This document shows positions 10,618 through 22,308 of a DNA stretch of 64,000 nt, piece after piece. Each line of letters starts with the position of its first letter. The stretch's first letter is position 1. The position numbers and the translations under genes are program-made. This DNA comes from Zymoseptoria tritici IPO323. Taxonomy: Eukaryota; Ascomycota; Dothideomycetes; Mycosphaerellales; Mycosphaerellaceae. The stretch is taken from NCBI RefSeq assembly GCF_000219625.1, contig NC_018210.1, forward strand, positions 1,426,001 to 1,490,000. The letters run 5' to 3'. The notes under the pieces are model-generated. The model was not told the origin of the DNA. It saw nothing but the letters and a program-made list of their open reading frames with translations, and did no database searches.

Positions 10618-10925
10618 TTCTCTTTCGAATTCGTAGCGTGCGTGCGAAGCGGAAGGATCCGCTAAAAATTCTGCAAAAAGCTTGGCGCGAAAATTCTGCA
10701 GCCTTGGGCCGTAGTAACACTCGTTTGATTTCCTTTGTCTCGCATTTGTTTAAAGTCCTTTGGCATTGCCTTAGGCACGGGGTTTCCCCTAAGGTCAAAG
10801 AATACCGAAGAATTTGATTGTAAATAGATCTACTGCCTTGCCCTTAGGGCAAGGCCGTCCTATATAGTCTTGGACTCCGAAAGGACGTAAATGGAACAAA
10901 CAAACAAACAAACAAACAACAAACG
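10618..10925 (+). mobile_element. SINE-like retroelement, 5'-truncated copy C
   Basis: This third copy of the family lies in the opposite orientation to A and B. It begins near 10618 in the CTCTTTCGAATTCG segment and runs to a (CAAA)n tail at about 10,895-10,925. The 5' 450-550 bp present in A and B are missing, a truncation typical of target-primed reverse transcription. No clear target duplication was seen. CpA and TpG are kept while the sequence on both sides is RIP-mutated. Confidence 0.8.
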
Positions 10926-11819
10926 ATACTACTAAACATAGGACTAAGGTATAGAAGCCTCCGCGCCGGGATGTATTTAAATTTAAGAAAGGCGCCTATT
11001 CTCTATACTAAGCTCGCGACACCGGTATCCGTACTACCTTTACTTAAGCTACCTCCGAGCTAGACTCCGAGGAGACTTCTTCTTCCGGCTACTTAGACTT
11101 AGACTACCCGGTGATACTAACTAATTTAGTACCGACGGTGCCGAATTCCTAGATTCCTATAATAGCCTATACTACTATATCGCGCATTCCGATGTCCTTA
11201 AACCTCTTCTATACGTAGCGGAAGCTTATACCTTCTCCGCCCTCGCCGGATACTAGTATATTAAGGTACAAGGACAGGTTATATACCTCCTCGACGGCTA
11301 TTACTAAGTTATCGTAATTAGGCTCTTTACTAGCTAGCGCCTAGCGATAAACCTTATAGAATATCTCGAATTCGTCGTAAGTCGCGATAATACTAGCGTC
11401 GGTCTATGTTCGCATCCGATTAGCGCGCTAATAATAAGCCTACTCTCTACTACCGCAAATGCTTACGTTAAAGAACTCCTAAAGCCGTCCGTCGTATGTA
11501 GTAGTAAACTCGCACTACTAATGCTAGGTAGCACCGCGCGCTTCTTCCTACTCCGAGAGGCCGGGAGGCGGTCCGGTCTACGCCTATAGGTTCTCGACCG
11601 AGTAGAGTAGCTTAATAAGCGGAATTATCGCTACTAGAACACTACTATTAATTATAAGGCTTAGTAAGGAAGAAGAGGAGAAAGAATAGTAAGTAGTAAA
11701 GCTTTTTAGGGGCTTAGCTACGCTTCCGGAACAATTATAAGCGGTTTCTAACAATTAGAAACAATTTACCTCTAATAGAAGGTTTATAAACATCTAGAAT
11801 TTACTAACAACTATCGCTG
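10926..11819. other. RIP-mutated DNA, no recognised gene
   Basis: This TpA-rich stretch follows SINE-like copy C. Plus-strand frames are broken by TAA/TAG and no domain was recognised on either strand. It may be LTR or 3' flank of the Gypsy relic joined to the start of the next element. Confidence 0.4.
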
Positions 11820-14800
11820 CGACTAGTATTGTTATATCGCGGCTACTGCCGCCGTCCCCGCTACCCCGTCCCGGTATTGCCCTAGGCTACCCCCGGGGGT
11901 AATCGAGGGAAAACAGCCGCATTAAGGCAGCAACTAGCACTAGCTCGACTATCTAGAAATAGCGAACTATTAAACTAACTACGCTCTTTAATGTGCGCAC
12001 TAAAGCGCAACTACTCGCACTTAACATCGACACTTATAGTAGGTACGTGCTAACTACTACTTTCCGCCTTAATTAGGAGTAGCCGGCTAGCCTTATTTTC
12101 TCCTACCGGTAGTTCTTATACATTTTCTCGAGTTACTTCTTACGACTACAACCTCTTTATTAACATCCTCGTTTACTACCCCCTTTATAACCGGCCTAGA
12201 TAGCCGACTCGACTTTATAAGCGCTTACGCTTATACTATAAGGCGCGCTACTTACCCCTATCTAATATAACGGCAACACCTTTAGTAGTATTAATAAAAT
12301 TCGTGCCTACGTAGTAAACTTCGATAAGGAAGAAGCACTCTAGTTCTACGTAGACATAGCTAAGAAGCTTAAGGCTTTCGGCGTAGCTATAAAGGTAACT
12401 ACTAATAATATACGTATACTATTCGATAAGGAGCTAGCAGTCTACTACCTAGTCGAGGTTAATCGCTTTAATCTACTCGATAGTGAAGTTAAGAACTACT
12501 CCGCTAATCTTTAAGTTTCTCGCGACTTGGTAAAGCGTAATAACTAGTATCGCCGTACGTTAAGTACAAACCTTTAAATCGAGGATGCCCCGAGCATAGT
12601 CGCACATCCGTACTTTATAATTAATAAAGTGCGCTCTAACGACTTTAACAAGCACATAAGCGTACTTATTAACTCCTCGAAGAAAGTAGAGCAAACAATT
12701 AATGCGCTTACTCGTACTATAATTACTAATATTAGTAAGACCTGTACTACCTATACGACCGAAATTACCGTTAGCAATGTTAAGCTAGCAGTTTAGAATA
12801 TTAAGAACGATCCGGATACTACTATGCGCGCAATTACGCGCTCGGAATTAGAAGAATTAGAAAAGACTATTAATAACCGTAGTAATAAGATAAAGGCGAA
12901 CCTACTCTTCTACTCTTAATACCGCATTAATACATAAGGTACGCTTGTTGGATTCTACCCTGCTGCCGCCCTTACTATCGACTACCCTAAGAGCCCGGTT
13001 AATAGCCCTAAGCCTACTCGCACTTTATTACCTAACCGTAGCCGTACGCGCTCTAGCGCTAAATTTACGAATAAGTTCGATACTAGCGCGGTACGACAAG
13101 TTAAGGAAGACGAGCTCTTAGCCGAGGCCCTTTAAGATATCGATAACTAAGAAGTGCGTCCTCTTAGTAAGGATGCGGCGAGTGCTCGGCCGAGTATACG
13201 GCTACGCGTAGGTGCCCGTACTACTACTACTACGCTTGTAGCTACGCGCGGCGATAATGCTAAGGAAGATAATACAGATAATACTAGCAACGACGACTTT
13301 AAGGACAAGCTAGGTCGTCGCAACCGCGGTATTAAGACTGCGGCTATAAAGGCTAGAATTAAGGATAACTATATATACTTCCGCCCGAATACATCCGTAA
13401 CTACTAACCTTTCGGATAGCACTGTTCGGAAAGCCGCCTTAAAGGCGGTTATTAAGAAAATTAAGAAGCTTACTCGCCTTAAGGACAAGGCTACAATTAC
13501 CGTAGCTACTCGTACTAAAGTTAATACGGTTATAGCTCTTACTACTACCTACCTAAGCGACGGTTACTACATCTACTTCGCGCATTAGCATTAGCTTCTT
13601 AGAAAGGCTAGATATTACGTTAACGCACTTAGCTACGACACCGCTATATAGCATATTATCGACTACGCGAACAACACCGGTAATCGGATTGCGGCTTTCT
13701 TATTAACTAATAATGCCTACGCTAATGTTAAGAAGTTTGCTCGGTCCCCTTATCCCCGCGACGCCTATCTTATATACCGTAAGATCCCTAACAAATTAGT
13801 GTTCGAGGTTTATATAATAAACGACGATTTCTCTATAGCCGCTAAAGCTATGCTACCCGGAGTCTACGATTAGTTCTAGCTAGACGGCACGATCGCTATT
13901 AACATCTTTAGCTAGTAGAAGAACTTCGACCTTCTATACATCTTTAAGAGCGAGTTTAAGATGTATTACTATTATTTCCTTATACCTCCCGGCACTAACG
14001 ATATTAGCTAGTTACGCAACTACTTCTACTCGCTAATATAGTAGAGTATGCGCTAAGACCTAATGTACTACGCATTATACTGCCTTCTTCGACTAGATAA
14101 GGCAATAAACCTCTACTTATACCCGTACTACGCTAAGCTTATGCTTCCGGGGGCGTTTACTACTTTTAAGTATATAGATTATAACCCTGTCGACATGCTC
14201 GAGGATAATAAGTTAATAGTAATAATAATTTAAGGTTCAGTTTCCCTTACCGATAAAGATAAGGAGAACTGTACCCTAATTATCCCCGGTATGCACCTAC
14301 ACTAGAAGAAGTAGTATGCTAATATAGAGGAGCGTACGTAGGCACTTATCGACTCTAAAGTCGCTAAGGGTATAGATAAGGAGGCTGCTACGAAGGATGC
14401 TCGCTTTAAGCTTAGTCTACGTAATACGATAGTTCTAATAATTACCGATAAGATAATTACTACGGAGGATCTTCGGGAATTTAAGACTAACTAGCATCTT
14501 TAGCTAGTAAAGGCCGGTGTTACTCGCATCTTTTATCTACTACTTCCGTATAGATCTACTAGACTAGCAACTAAGCTACGTATAACTGCTCTACTATAGT
14601 TTGTCGCTAGAAAGCCCGGTAGTGCTATTAAGAATACCTTAGCTAGTACCGTCGCCGAGCTAGCCTATTCCTACTCCGTACGTATGCCTAGGTTTAAGAC
14701 TCCGTCTAGTAAGCCTAACAACTACGGTATACCGACTACGCCCTTCCCTACCTCGGTAGTTATCCGTACGTAGAGTGCTCTATTAAACGCTGTTCTCAGT

Positions 14801-15385
14801 GCCGCTACCTACCTCGATACTAGTGTTAAGGCTAACTAAGATGCCCTCTTCTCTAAGTCTAAATTCTACCGTAAGGAGTACGTTACTAAGACTCGCGCTA
14901 CATTAGTCGCTCGCGTCTTCCTTACTATAGCTAACTACGTCCGTCCGTAAGAGTAAGAAGCCTTTAGATTTAATAACAGCTACTTCGGCGGTAGTAAGTA
15001 CGAGAAGGTAAGCGCGAGTAATGCGGAGCGTGCTAAGCGCATAGCCGCACTAGCTAAGAACAAGAGCAAGCTATAGGTTAAGGAAATAGCCTAGGAAATT
15101 AACGACCGCAATAATAGCAAGGGTTTAAAGGTAACTATTAATGCTAAGGGCAACATAGTCGAGGAGAGTAAGGCTCGCAACCCCTCGGCTAAGACTAACA
15201 CTAAGGATCTGCCTGTTTTTAGTACCTCCGGTCGCGTTGCCGACGGATACGTACCGACTATAGAGTAGGTTTACTAGCAATACCTACAGTTCGGTAGTAA
15301 GGAAGAGGACTAGCTCGCTAAGAACTAGCTTAATAAGCTAGATCTTCGTAACGACGACATTAAGGAACTTAGTCGCTATTAAGTA
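11820..15385 (+). pseudogene. RIP-degraded long ORF, 2-oxoglutarate dioxygenase-like core
   Basis: About 1,190 codons can be followed in one plus-strand register with only TAA/TAG interruptions; the start is uncertain. It holds an Arg/Lys/Thr-rich middle part (open at 13,154-13,588), then a globular region. At 14,170-14,180 the frame gives F-K-Y-I-D, where Tyr (TAT) is what RIP makes from His (CAT), suggesting an original H-x-D. About 40 residues later comes NCTLIIPGMH at 14,266-14,295. An H-x-D followed by a distal His is the iron site of 2-oxoglutarate/Fe(II) dioxygenases. This is a motif-level inference. No transposase, RT or integrase signature was seen in it, so what mobilised it is unknown. 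It could instead be an unrelated fungal repeat-encoded protein. Confidence 0.45.
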
Positions 15386-15421
15386 GTACTTATTATGTCT
15401 ATAGCATAGATATATAATAAG

Positions 15422-15543
15422 TAGGGGAGGAAAATGTTATAGGGCAAATAGTACTAAATATAGTTTACGGTATAGCGTAGTTTTAGGTCTTAGCGATATG
15501 TAGTAGTCGGATTCTTCCTTTTTTTAAGGATCGAACAATAACA
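15422..15543 (+). mobile_element. Purine run plus short TG...CA LTR-like segment
   Basis: The stretch TAGGGGAGGAAAA is followed at 15,435 by TGTTATAGGGC. A matching inverted end, CAATAACA, stops at 15,543, so a 109-bp segment is bounded by TGTTAT and ATAACA. A polypurine run followed by TG...CA ends is how a 3' LTR begins. At 109 bp it would be an unusually short LTR, and no partner copy was found upstream, so coincidence is possible. It lies just after the end of the dioxygenase-like relic. Confidence 0.35.
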
Positions 15544-15689
15544 TTACCGGTCGTCGGTAGTACTTAATATACTTCATAGCTACTACTTATTTCTTAATGT
15601 AATTCTACGCTCGATACCGCGCACTTATACACTTACCTCTTAGTGCCTTAGGTTAGTAGTAGTCGATTCTACCTACTATAGTACCTACG

Positions 15690-16440
15690 TTGTTACTATA
15701 GTAAGTTCTAAGATAACTAGGCCGAACTATTAGTTTAGGTAGAATTCGCGTATAATAATAGCGAACACCCTACGTTAGGCATAAGCCCCTTCTACGTAGC
15801 GTATAGGTAGAACCTAAGCCTCGCTACGGAAGTACGTAAATCTTAAGTCGAGATTCCTAGGGGAAGAACACCCGTAGTAATTAATATAGCGAACCGCCTA
15901 AAAGAAACGTACAAGAAGCTAAAGGAACGCTAGAAGAAAGTAAGTAAGTCGTAGGCAAAGTACTATAATAAAAACTATAAGCCGAAGCACTTTAGTATTA
16001 GTAATAAGGTAGTATTATCGTCGAAAAACTTAAGGCTTAAGTAGCTAAAGAAGACTCTAGGGCCTAAATAGGTAGGCCTATTTAGAGTAACGGACGTAAT
16101 CGGGACGTAAGCGTACCGCCTTACGCTCCTAAGCGAGTCGCGAATTTATAATATATTCTACGTATTATACCTAGAGCTATATCGCGAACGCCCTAGCGAA
16201 TCGTATAAAGGAAGTATACCGATCGTAGACGAAGAGGGCGAGTACGAAGTCGAGGAAATTATAGCTAGTACTAAGGACAGGAAGTTTTACCTAGTTAGGT
16301 AGAAGGACTAGCCGCGAGAGTACGATAGCTAGTAGACGGCTAAAGAATATAAAGGTGCGTCTAACCTACTAGAAGTATAGGAAGTACTAGAGGATAAGGT
16401 AATACTAAAGGGGCCGAAAAGGCTAAAGAAATAAGGGTTC
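15690..16440 (+). pseudogene. 3' end of a chromodomain Gypsy element (integrase C-term and chromodomain)
   Basis: The plus-strand frame carries VEFAYNNSEHPTLGISPFY at about 15,750, the typical end of the Gypsy integrase core. Then comes a basic connector, and then EGEYEVEEIIAS...KFYLVR-x-KD-x-PREYDS at about 16,230-16,325, a chromodomain with its aromatic Trp positions turned to stops. Chromodomains at the integrase C-terminus define chromoviruses. Only this 3' part is present; RT and RNase H of this second element are absent, so it is a fragment. The frame ends at 16,430. In-frame stops are TAG at Trp/Gln. Confidence 0.75.
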
Positions 16441-18099
16441 CCTTAAGGAGGGAGATTACTTTCCTACTTAAAGGATATAATTTGCTACGCTACGTAGGCG
16501 TAACGCTAGAGGCGCGTAACCCGCTAGTAATAGACTAACCGGTATAATGCCTACTTAAATACTACCGTTACCCTCTATGTCGGCGTCTTCGTCGTCGTTA
16601 GGCTACGACCCGCCTACGTCCGACCCGCCTTCTACCTACGAGTCGTCGTCGTCTAGTAGGACTACCTCCTACTCTACCTAGTCGCTACCCTCGTTAGCGA
16701 AGGCCGAGGCGGCCGCCTCTAAGGCCGACGCCGAGGCGCCTAATAGGCGAAGCTCCTATAAGCTATATTAGCTACGTATAATGCGCGTATAAGGAACGTA
16801 GGATATACCTCGTACTTTAGCTCGAATATGCCGCGGGCAACGGCGGCCTCGTTCTAAGCTTAGCGGAGGCTAGCGACCGCGATCGGTCTACTAGACTACG
16901 AGCCGCCTACGCCTCCCTTACGAGGCGTAGTTAGACCGCCTACGGACTTCCCGCTATTAGCCTACTTAACCTTAAGTGTAGCCTTAATGTTACGGCCGAT
17001 AGACGCTATCTTAAGGAGTACGAGCTACTCCTCGCGTAAGCCCGTCGCGCTCTCGCTCTACTCTACGCGTAGCTCTAGTAAGCGAGTCGCCTACTTAATA
17101 AGGTCTAGGTACTCTAGAGTCTCGTAAGGGTAGTAGCTATAAGTTATATTAGCCGCGTACGCGAAGCGTATACTATCCGCTAGACGTACATCTTAGTATA
17201 GCGCTAGTACTTCTTCTTACTACCGATAGTTATAATACTATCGTAGATCTACTTGTTAACTATATAGGCGGTTAGTAAGAGAAGCGCAACCTACGCGTAA
17301 GATAACCTACTGTCGTACGCGTACGGCAAGTAGCGCTCGTAGATACGAACCTACTTAGCCTTACCCTACGCATCTATAGTAGTACAAGGTAGGAGGTTAG
17401 GCCGCGGGCAGGCTAGCTATAGTCTAGGAGGTATTGCGAGCCGCTTACGAGCTACTTACGAGGTGTATATATAGTTGTTAATAGGCGCGAGAGAGGAGCT
17501 TACTTTTTCTATAAGGCTTAGAGATGCGTACTGTTCGTATACGATTATAGTGCGGTTCGTATGCGAGAATAGTAATAGTAGCGTAATAAGAGCGTAGAGA
17601 GAAAAAACTTTATAAAAACAACGAAGGTTACTAAGCTATAAGACTTACGGTTATTAGGTACGACGTAACCGAAGCGTAGGCCGTAAACAATTTACTAGTA
17701 ACGCGTAGCTAGAGCGCAACAAGTTAACAAAGCTAGTTACGATATAAACGGTATAAACGGAAAATAAGATAAGGCCCGCCTAGTAGGACGACGAGTGCGT
17801 CGCCGCTGTTCGGCATACTAAGCGTATAATGCGCGTAGGAGCCGAGACGTCTCCTTCGAAGGAGGGAGATAATTATTAAGGAAGCTAAGCGATATACTTA
17901 GGATTTAGACGTAAAGTCGAGCTAGGGCTCGGCGCAGACGATAGCCGAGAGTACGTAGCCTCTTAGCTACGCACGTAACGCATACTCGTATATTAGGAGG
18001 TACGTAGGTGCCTCGTAACAATAGTAAGAATTAGTTTTATTACTAATCGGACGATTAGTTAGCGTTCTATATACTGCGACATCTTTATACTTCTTATAA
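16441..18099. other. RIP-mutated DNA, probable LTR or 3' region
   Basis: The text AAGGAGGGAGAT occurs just after the chromodomain frame (about 16,444) and again near 17,858. This could mark related LTR boundaries about 1.4 kb apart. Between them the sequence is rich in CTACG/CGTAG words with no recognisable protein on either strand. No feature can be named beyond that. Confidence 0.4.
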
Positions 18100-18830
18100 T
18101 CTACTAGATCCGTCGCTTATGCTATCGAAGTTTAAGGAGCCTTAAAAGGCTAATAAGGGCACTAATACGAGTAACGAGGGCTCCGGTTTATCTAGACTAT
18201 ATATAGCCGATATAGAGACTTCCGTTATCTCTACGAGCAATTAGCGGTACATTAGAGCCCTTCTAAGGGACGTTATTTAAGAGGCAGTTAAGGGCTTAAA
18301 CAAGACGGAGTTTTAGAAGCTAAGCAACACCGTTCTTAACCTCTAAACCGAGAATTACCTCCTTAGGAGCGAGAACAATAGCCTCCGGCAATCCTTTAAG
18401 TATAAGAAGTAGAAGCGACAACGTAGTAAGCTATTACTGTCGATTCCTTATAACTAAGCTACTTAGTTCTATTTACTAGCTAAACTATAAGCTAGTAAGG
18501 CATTGCTCGCTTAGAAGGAGGCTAAGAAGGTCGCTAAGAAGTAGCGTAAGGAAGATAATGCTATTACGAAGAAGGTGGACTAATAATTAAGAGCTAAATA
18601 GCGGATACAAGCTATAGTAGACAGACAGCATAAGGCGGCTTAAAGGGCTAGATAGAAGGCTATATAGAGGGAGACTAAACAGGCTAATTTATAGCTAAAT
18701 ACTAACCTCTAAGCCTCTGCTCGTAAAGTAAGCCGTCTACTACCGCGAGCAAGATAGCCTAAAGCGCAGGTAGTAGCTAAAAAGCAGCTAATCGTAGTGT
18801 TAAAGGTGCCCTTGCACTAGAGGGGGGGTG
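18100..18830 (+). pseudogene. Fot1/pogo-type transposase C-terminal fragment
   Basis: From 18,181 the plus-strand frame gives LRSENNSLRQSFKYKK, then a Lys/Arg/Gln/Ala-rich tail with repeated KEAKKVAKK-like stretches. That pattern is the usual C-terminus of fungal DDE transposases of the Fot1/pogo group: a short leucine-zipper-like LRxEN box followed by a long charged helix. The catalytic DDE core and DNA-binding domain are not visible upstream, so this is a truncated copy. Stops are TAA/TAG at Gln/Trp codons. Recognition rests on the tail alone and is moderate. Confidence 0.5.
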
Positions 18831-20090
18831 CATAGATAGCTAAATCCTCCTAGCCTCTAACACGTATAATATTAAGGCAACGACTTTAAGCTACTTAGAG
18901 CTAATAGATATAATTAATGCAATAAATTTAAGCTATTAAACACCTAGTTGTAACTACTAGTTGTAAAGATATTAGCTATTAAAGTAGTATAGTAAATAAA
19001 GCTATGCTCTTATAAGAACGTTATATTACGTAATCCGTGCATAGCGTAAGCACCACTTCTACGACCTCTTGTAGGATAATAGCTTAACATTTAGGGCTAT
19101 GTTAGCATACTCCCCCGGTTAGGCTATTCGTCGTATAGTAAAACCCGAATAGTGCCGGATCCGATGCGCTTATATACGTCTAACTTTTACCTCGTAGACG
19201 CCGTTATAGGGGCTATAGACTTGCCGGTCGGCCTTTAAGGATTAAATTAGATAGACTTTAAGGGCCTAGAGGCACTAAAGCACGCCTACTAGACTAGAAA
19301 CGGCAAGTTCGAGGGTGCGGAGGCGAATGCTCTAGGAGAGAGTTTAAGTTATCTAGCATAGTCCTAAGTTATAGGTTACTCGTCGTTACGTCGGGGGCCC
19401 CGGGCGGTAATCTCGTTCTTAAGCATAGGGTTAAGAATCCTATGCCTAATCTAGATGTGCCTACGGCGCCCCGTAGCTACGCCGATACGTTCGCATACTC
19501 TACTATAGCCTATGCGTTATATCGGAACACGGACTACTTTGCTAGCCTACCTCTAACCCTACCGAATAAGGTAAGCGCTAAGCGGCGACGACGCTAAGCA
19601 CTAATAAGGATTAAGTAGTCCTAGAAATCCGACACCGTTACCTAGATGTAGTAGGTGTTCTATTAATAATTACTAAATCCTCTATGTCTGTCTAGTTAAC
19701 GTAGCGTAAAATTAAGGCTATATCCGCGTAAAGTCCGGACCGACCTCGCTCGGGCGTCTTTATATAAAAGAGAAATTTAACATCTATATCTATATAAGAC
19801 CTTTTATAATCCTCCGACGTAGTAGATTAAGTAGAGTTACTATCGTTAAAAGTGCCTTAACGAGGACTTAAGTCCTTAGAAGGTATTCCCGGGTTCCGAC
19901 TACCTCGCTACGAATTCCTTAATTCAACCTCTCTTCTAGATACAACATAAGAAGAAACTTCCGCATTAAGAGGCACTCCCTAAGCAATACTAGAGGAATG
20001 CGCAAAATGCGCTACTCTAGAAACGAACACAGACCCGGATGCTAACTCTTTAAATCTCCTAAAACCCTACTTAAAATGCTACATAACTAA
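18831..20090. other. RIP-mutated DNA with one unidentified open segment
   Basis: Most of this stretch gives no readable protein. An open plus-strand segment around 19,375-19,595 reads VTSGAPGGNLVLKHRVKN and continues through an Arg-rich end, and looks coding. It matches no family recognised here. It lies directly left of the Harbinger element, whose TTA target duplicate begins at 20,091. Confidence 0.4.
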
Positions 20091-20559
20091 TTAGGGTGCG
20101 TTTACCTCCTACGAATTAATTAGTTATTTAACGTTCTTGTATTCACGTACTACCGGCAGTCGTTAAATAGTTATTAACCGTTTAAGAGGTAAACGATGCT
20201 ATTAATTAAGTAGATCTATAGCGCTGTTTACGGAAGTTACCGTCTTAGCTACGCCGTCTACCTTATTACGCGTCTTCTAGCTCGTGTTATATACGTATGT
20301 TATATTACTATCGTTAATTACTATCGTTTATATAGATCCGCTCTACTCCTCGGTCGTCGTCGCCGTCGTAGCTATTATCGTACTCGTATACTCGATAGCG
20401 CTATTACTAGTCTAGCAGATCCGCCGCTATTATCGTCCTACTAGTATTATATAGACACTCGTAGATCTACGCGCCGGTGCTTAAGAGGCGTTTAAATACA
20501 TATATAGACCTAAGGACTACTACTATAGCACTACTCGGTTAAAGTAGCTAGTGTTCCGG

Positions 20560-21760
20560 AAGTTCGTAAAAGAGCTAGAGTATTACGGGTAAATAATGTA
20601 TATACGAGAGTTTAGAGTCTATGTTAGATATAGCAAGTTCGATAAGGAAGTAGCCTAAAACCTCGCGGTAAGCGTAGAAAAGAATGTAGGCTACTAAGAC
20701 AAAGCACGGGGTTACGCTACGTATTATAGAAAGGGCGCTAGTCCCTTACATAGAGGCTCGTAGAGTAGGTAGAACTATAGATACCGGTATATTAGTCGCC
20801 GAGTAAGTAGTAATATTCCTAGACTTCCTAGGCTATAATTAGTCGATGCGGTAGCTAAGAAGGACGTACTAGCACTCGTTTAGGACCTTCTATATTATTA
20901 TTAAACGTATTAGTAAGATCGTATGTTTAATAAGCGAGGAATATATCTAGATACCGAGTTAGTATATACCGCCGCCGCCGTATAAGAAGCTAACGACGAA
21001 GGAGAAGAACGATACTAGCTACTTACCGTTCGGCAAGTTCTACTAGTTTAAGAACGTCGTTAGAGCTATTAATAGTACGCTACTACCGATAAATCTACCG
21101 GAAGAAGTTAGAGGTATATAGAACAGTCGTAAGGGGACGATCTTATAGAACGCTATAGTAGCTTACGACCTCGACATAGTATTCTAGTTCGTGCTCGTTA
21201 GATACGAGGGCTCTATACCGGATAGCACCGTATTAAAGAAGGCATATAAGGAGGGATTCGATGTGCCGCCTAGTCGGTATTACCTTACTAATAGCGGTTA
21301 CTCTACGGTCGATAATAGGCTCCTTATACTATACGAGAAAACGCGGTATTATATCCGCGAGTAGAGGGTAGCGTAACGGCGACCTAAGACGAAGGAAGAG
21401 CTATTTAATCTACGGCATACATAACTACGTAATGTCGTTAAGCGTATCTTCGGTGTCCTTAAGAAGCGGTTTCTAATCCTCGTATAGGGCGTATATAGTA
21501 GGTATAGTATCCGTAAGTAGACGCGGTTTATCCTCTACTACTTCGTACTCTACAACTTTATTCTCTTAAGCGGTAACTAGCCTCTGTCTTCGGAGCCGGA
21601 GTTATTAGGCCCTCGCGATAAGGATAGCGACGACGATGCGGACAGTAAGGATAAGGACGGATTCGAGGACCTTAGAGATATTAGTAGTAGCCGTAGGGCG
21701 CGCTTCCGAGATAAAATAGCCGAGTTAATATAGAAGGATTATTAAGAATTCCTCGAAAAA
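20560..21760 (+). pseudogene. Harbinger transposase relic (DDE_Tnp_4-like)
   Basis: The frame includes AYDLDIVF followed by VLVRYEGSIPDSTVLKKA, then YYLTNSGYSTVDNRLL and ELFNLRHT-x-LRNVVKRIFG. These correspond to the central and C-terminal blocks of the Harbinger/HARBI1 DDE transposase: G-S-x-x-D-S-x-V-L, then Y-x-x-D-x-G-Y, then F-N-x-x-H-x-x-x-R-x-x-x-E/K-x-x-F-G. The second acidic position reads TNSGY, an Asp-to-Asn change consistent with RIP in a TpG step. Stops sit at expected Trp/Gln codons. The protein would cut and paste the element; here it cannot be made. Confidence 0.8.
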
Positions 21761-22308
21761 AGGGGCTTAGATATAAGGGGACCTTAATTAGACGACGAAT
21801 TTAACTAGTAATTCCGTAAGAGACTCGGAAACGTCGTTATTATAAAGAATATATATATTTGCTAGTTAAATCGTATATATCTTACGCTAAGGCTATAACA
21901 CTAACCTCTTCTAAGATACGCTAAGATTCTTACATTTATAGATAGAGAACAGAGCGGGGCAGGAAGATACCGCGCAGTACTTAAAGCTTAAAATTAGCGC
22001 TAAAATAAGGTAGCTCCTTCCTAATCTGGACGAAAATCGACGAATTCTTAAAACACCTCTATATAAATCGATAGTATAGCCCTACTTTTATCTCTAGTAA
22101 GGTACTTAGGCGTATCTTACCTTCCTATACGTATCTCTACTATTAAAATTACTAGTTTTGTATTAGTAAGCGACTTTTAATATTACCTTTTCTAACTTCC
22201 GCTTCTTAAACTCTACCTCCTTTATTAACGACTACTATATAGACCGCCTTATATTATACTAATCGGCGGCAGCGAGCTTCCGTAACTAGCCTACTAATTA
22301 TAAAGTCC

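Noticed and set aside
1900..16440. Alternative genetic code with TAA/TAG read as Gln/Trp
   Set aside because: Long relic frames interrupted only by TAA/TAG could suggest recoding, but the genes in 32-64 kb use normal stops. The changes are explained by RIP at CpA/TpG.
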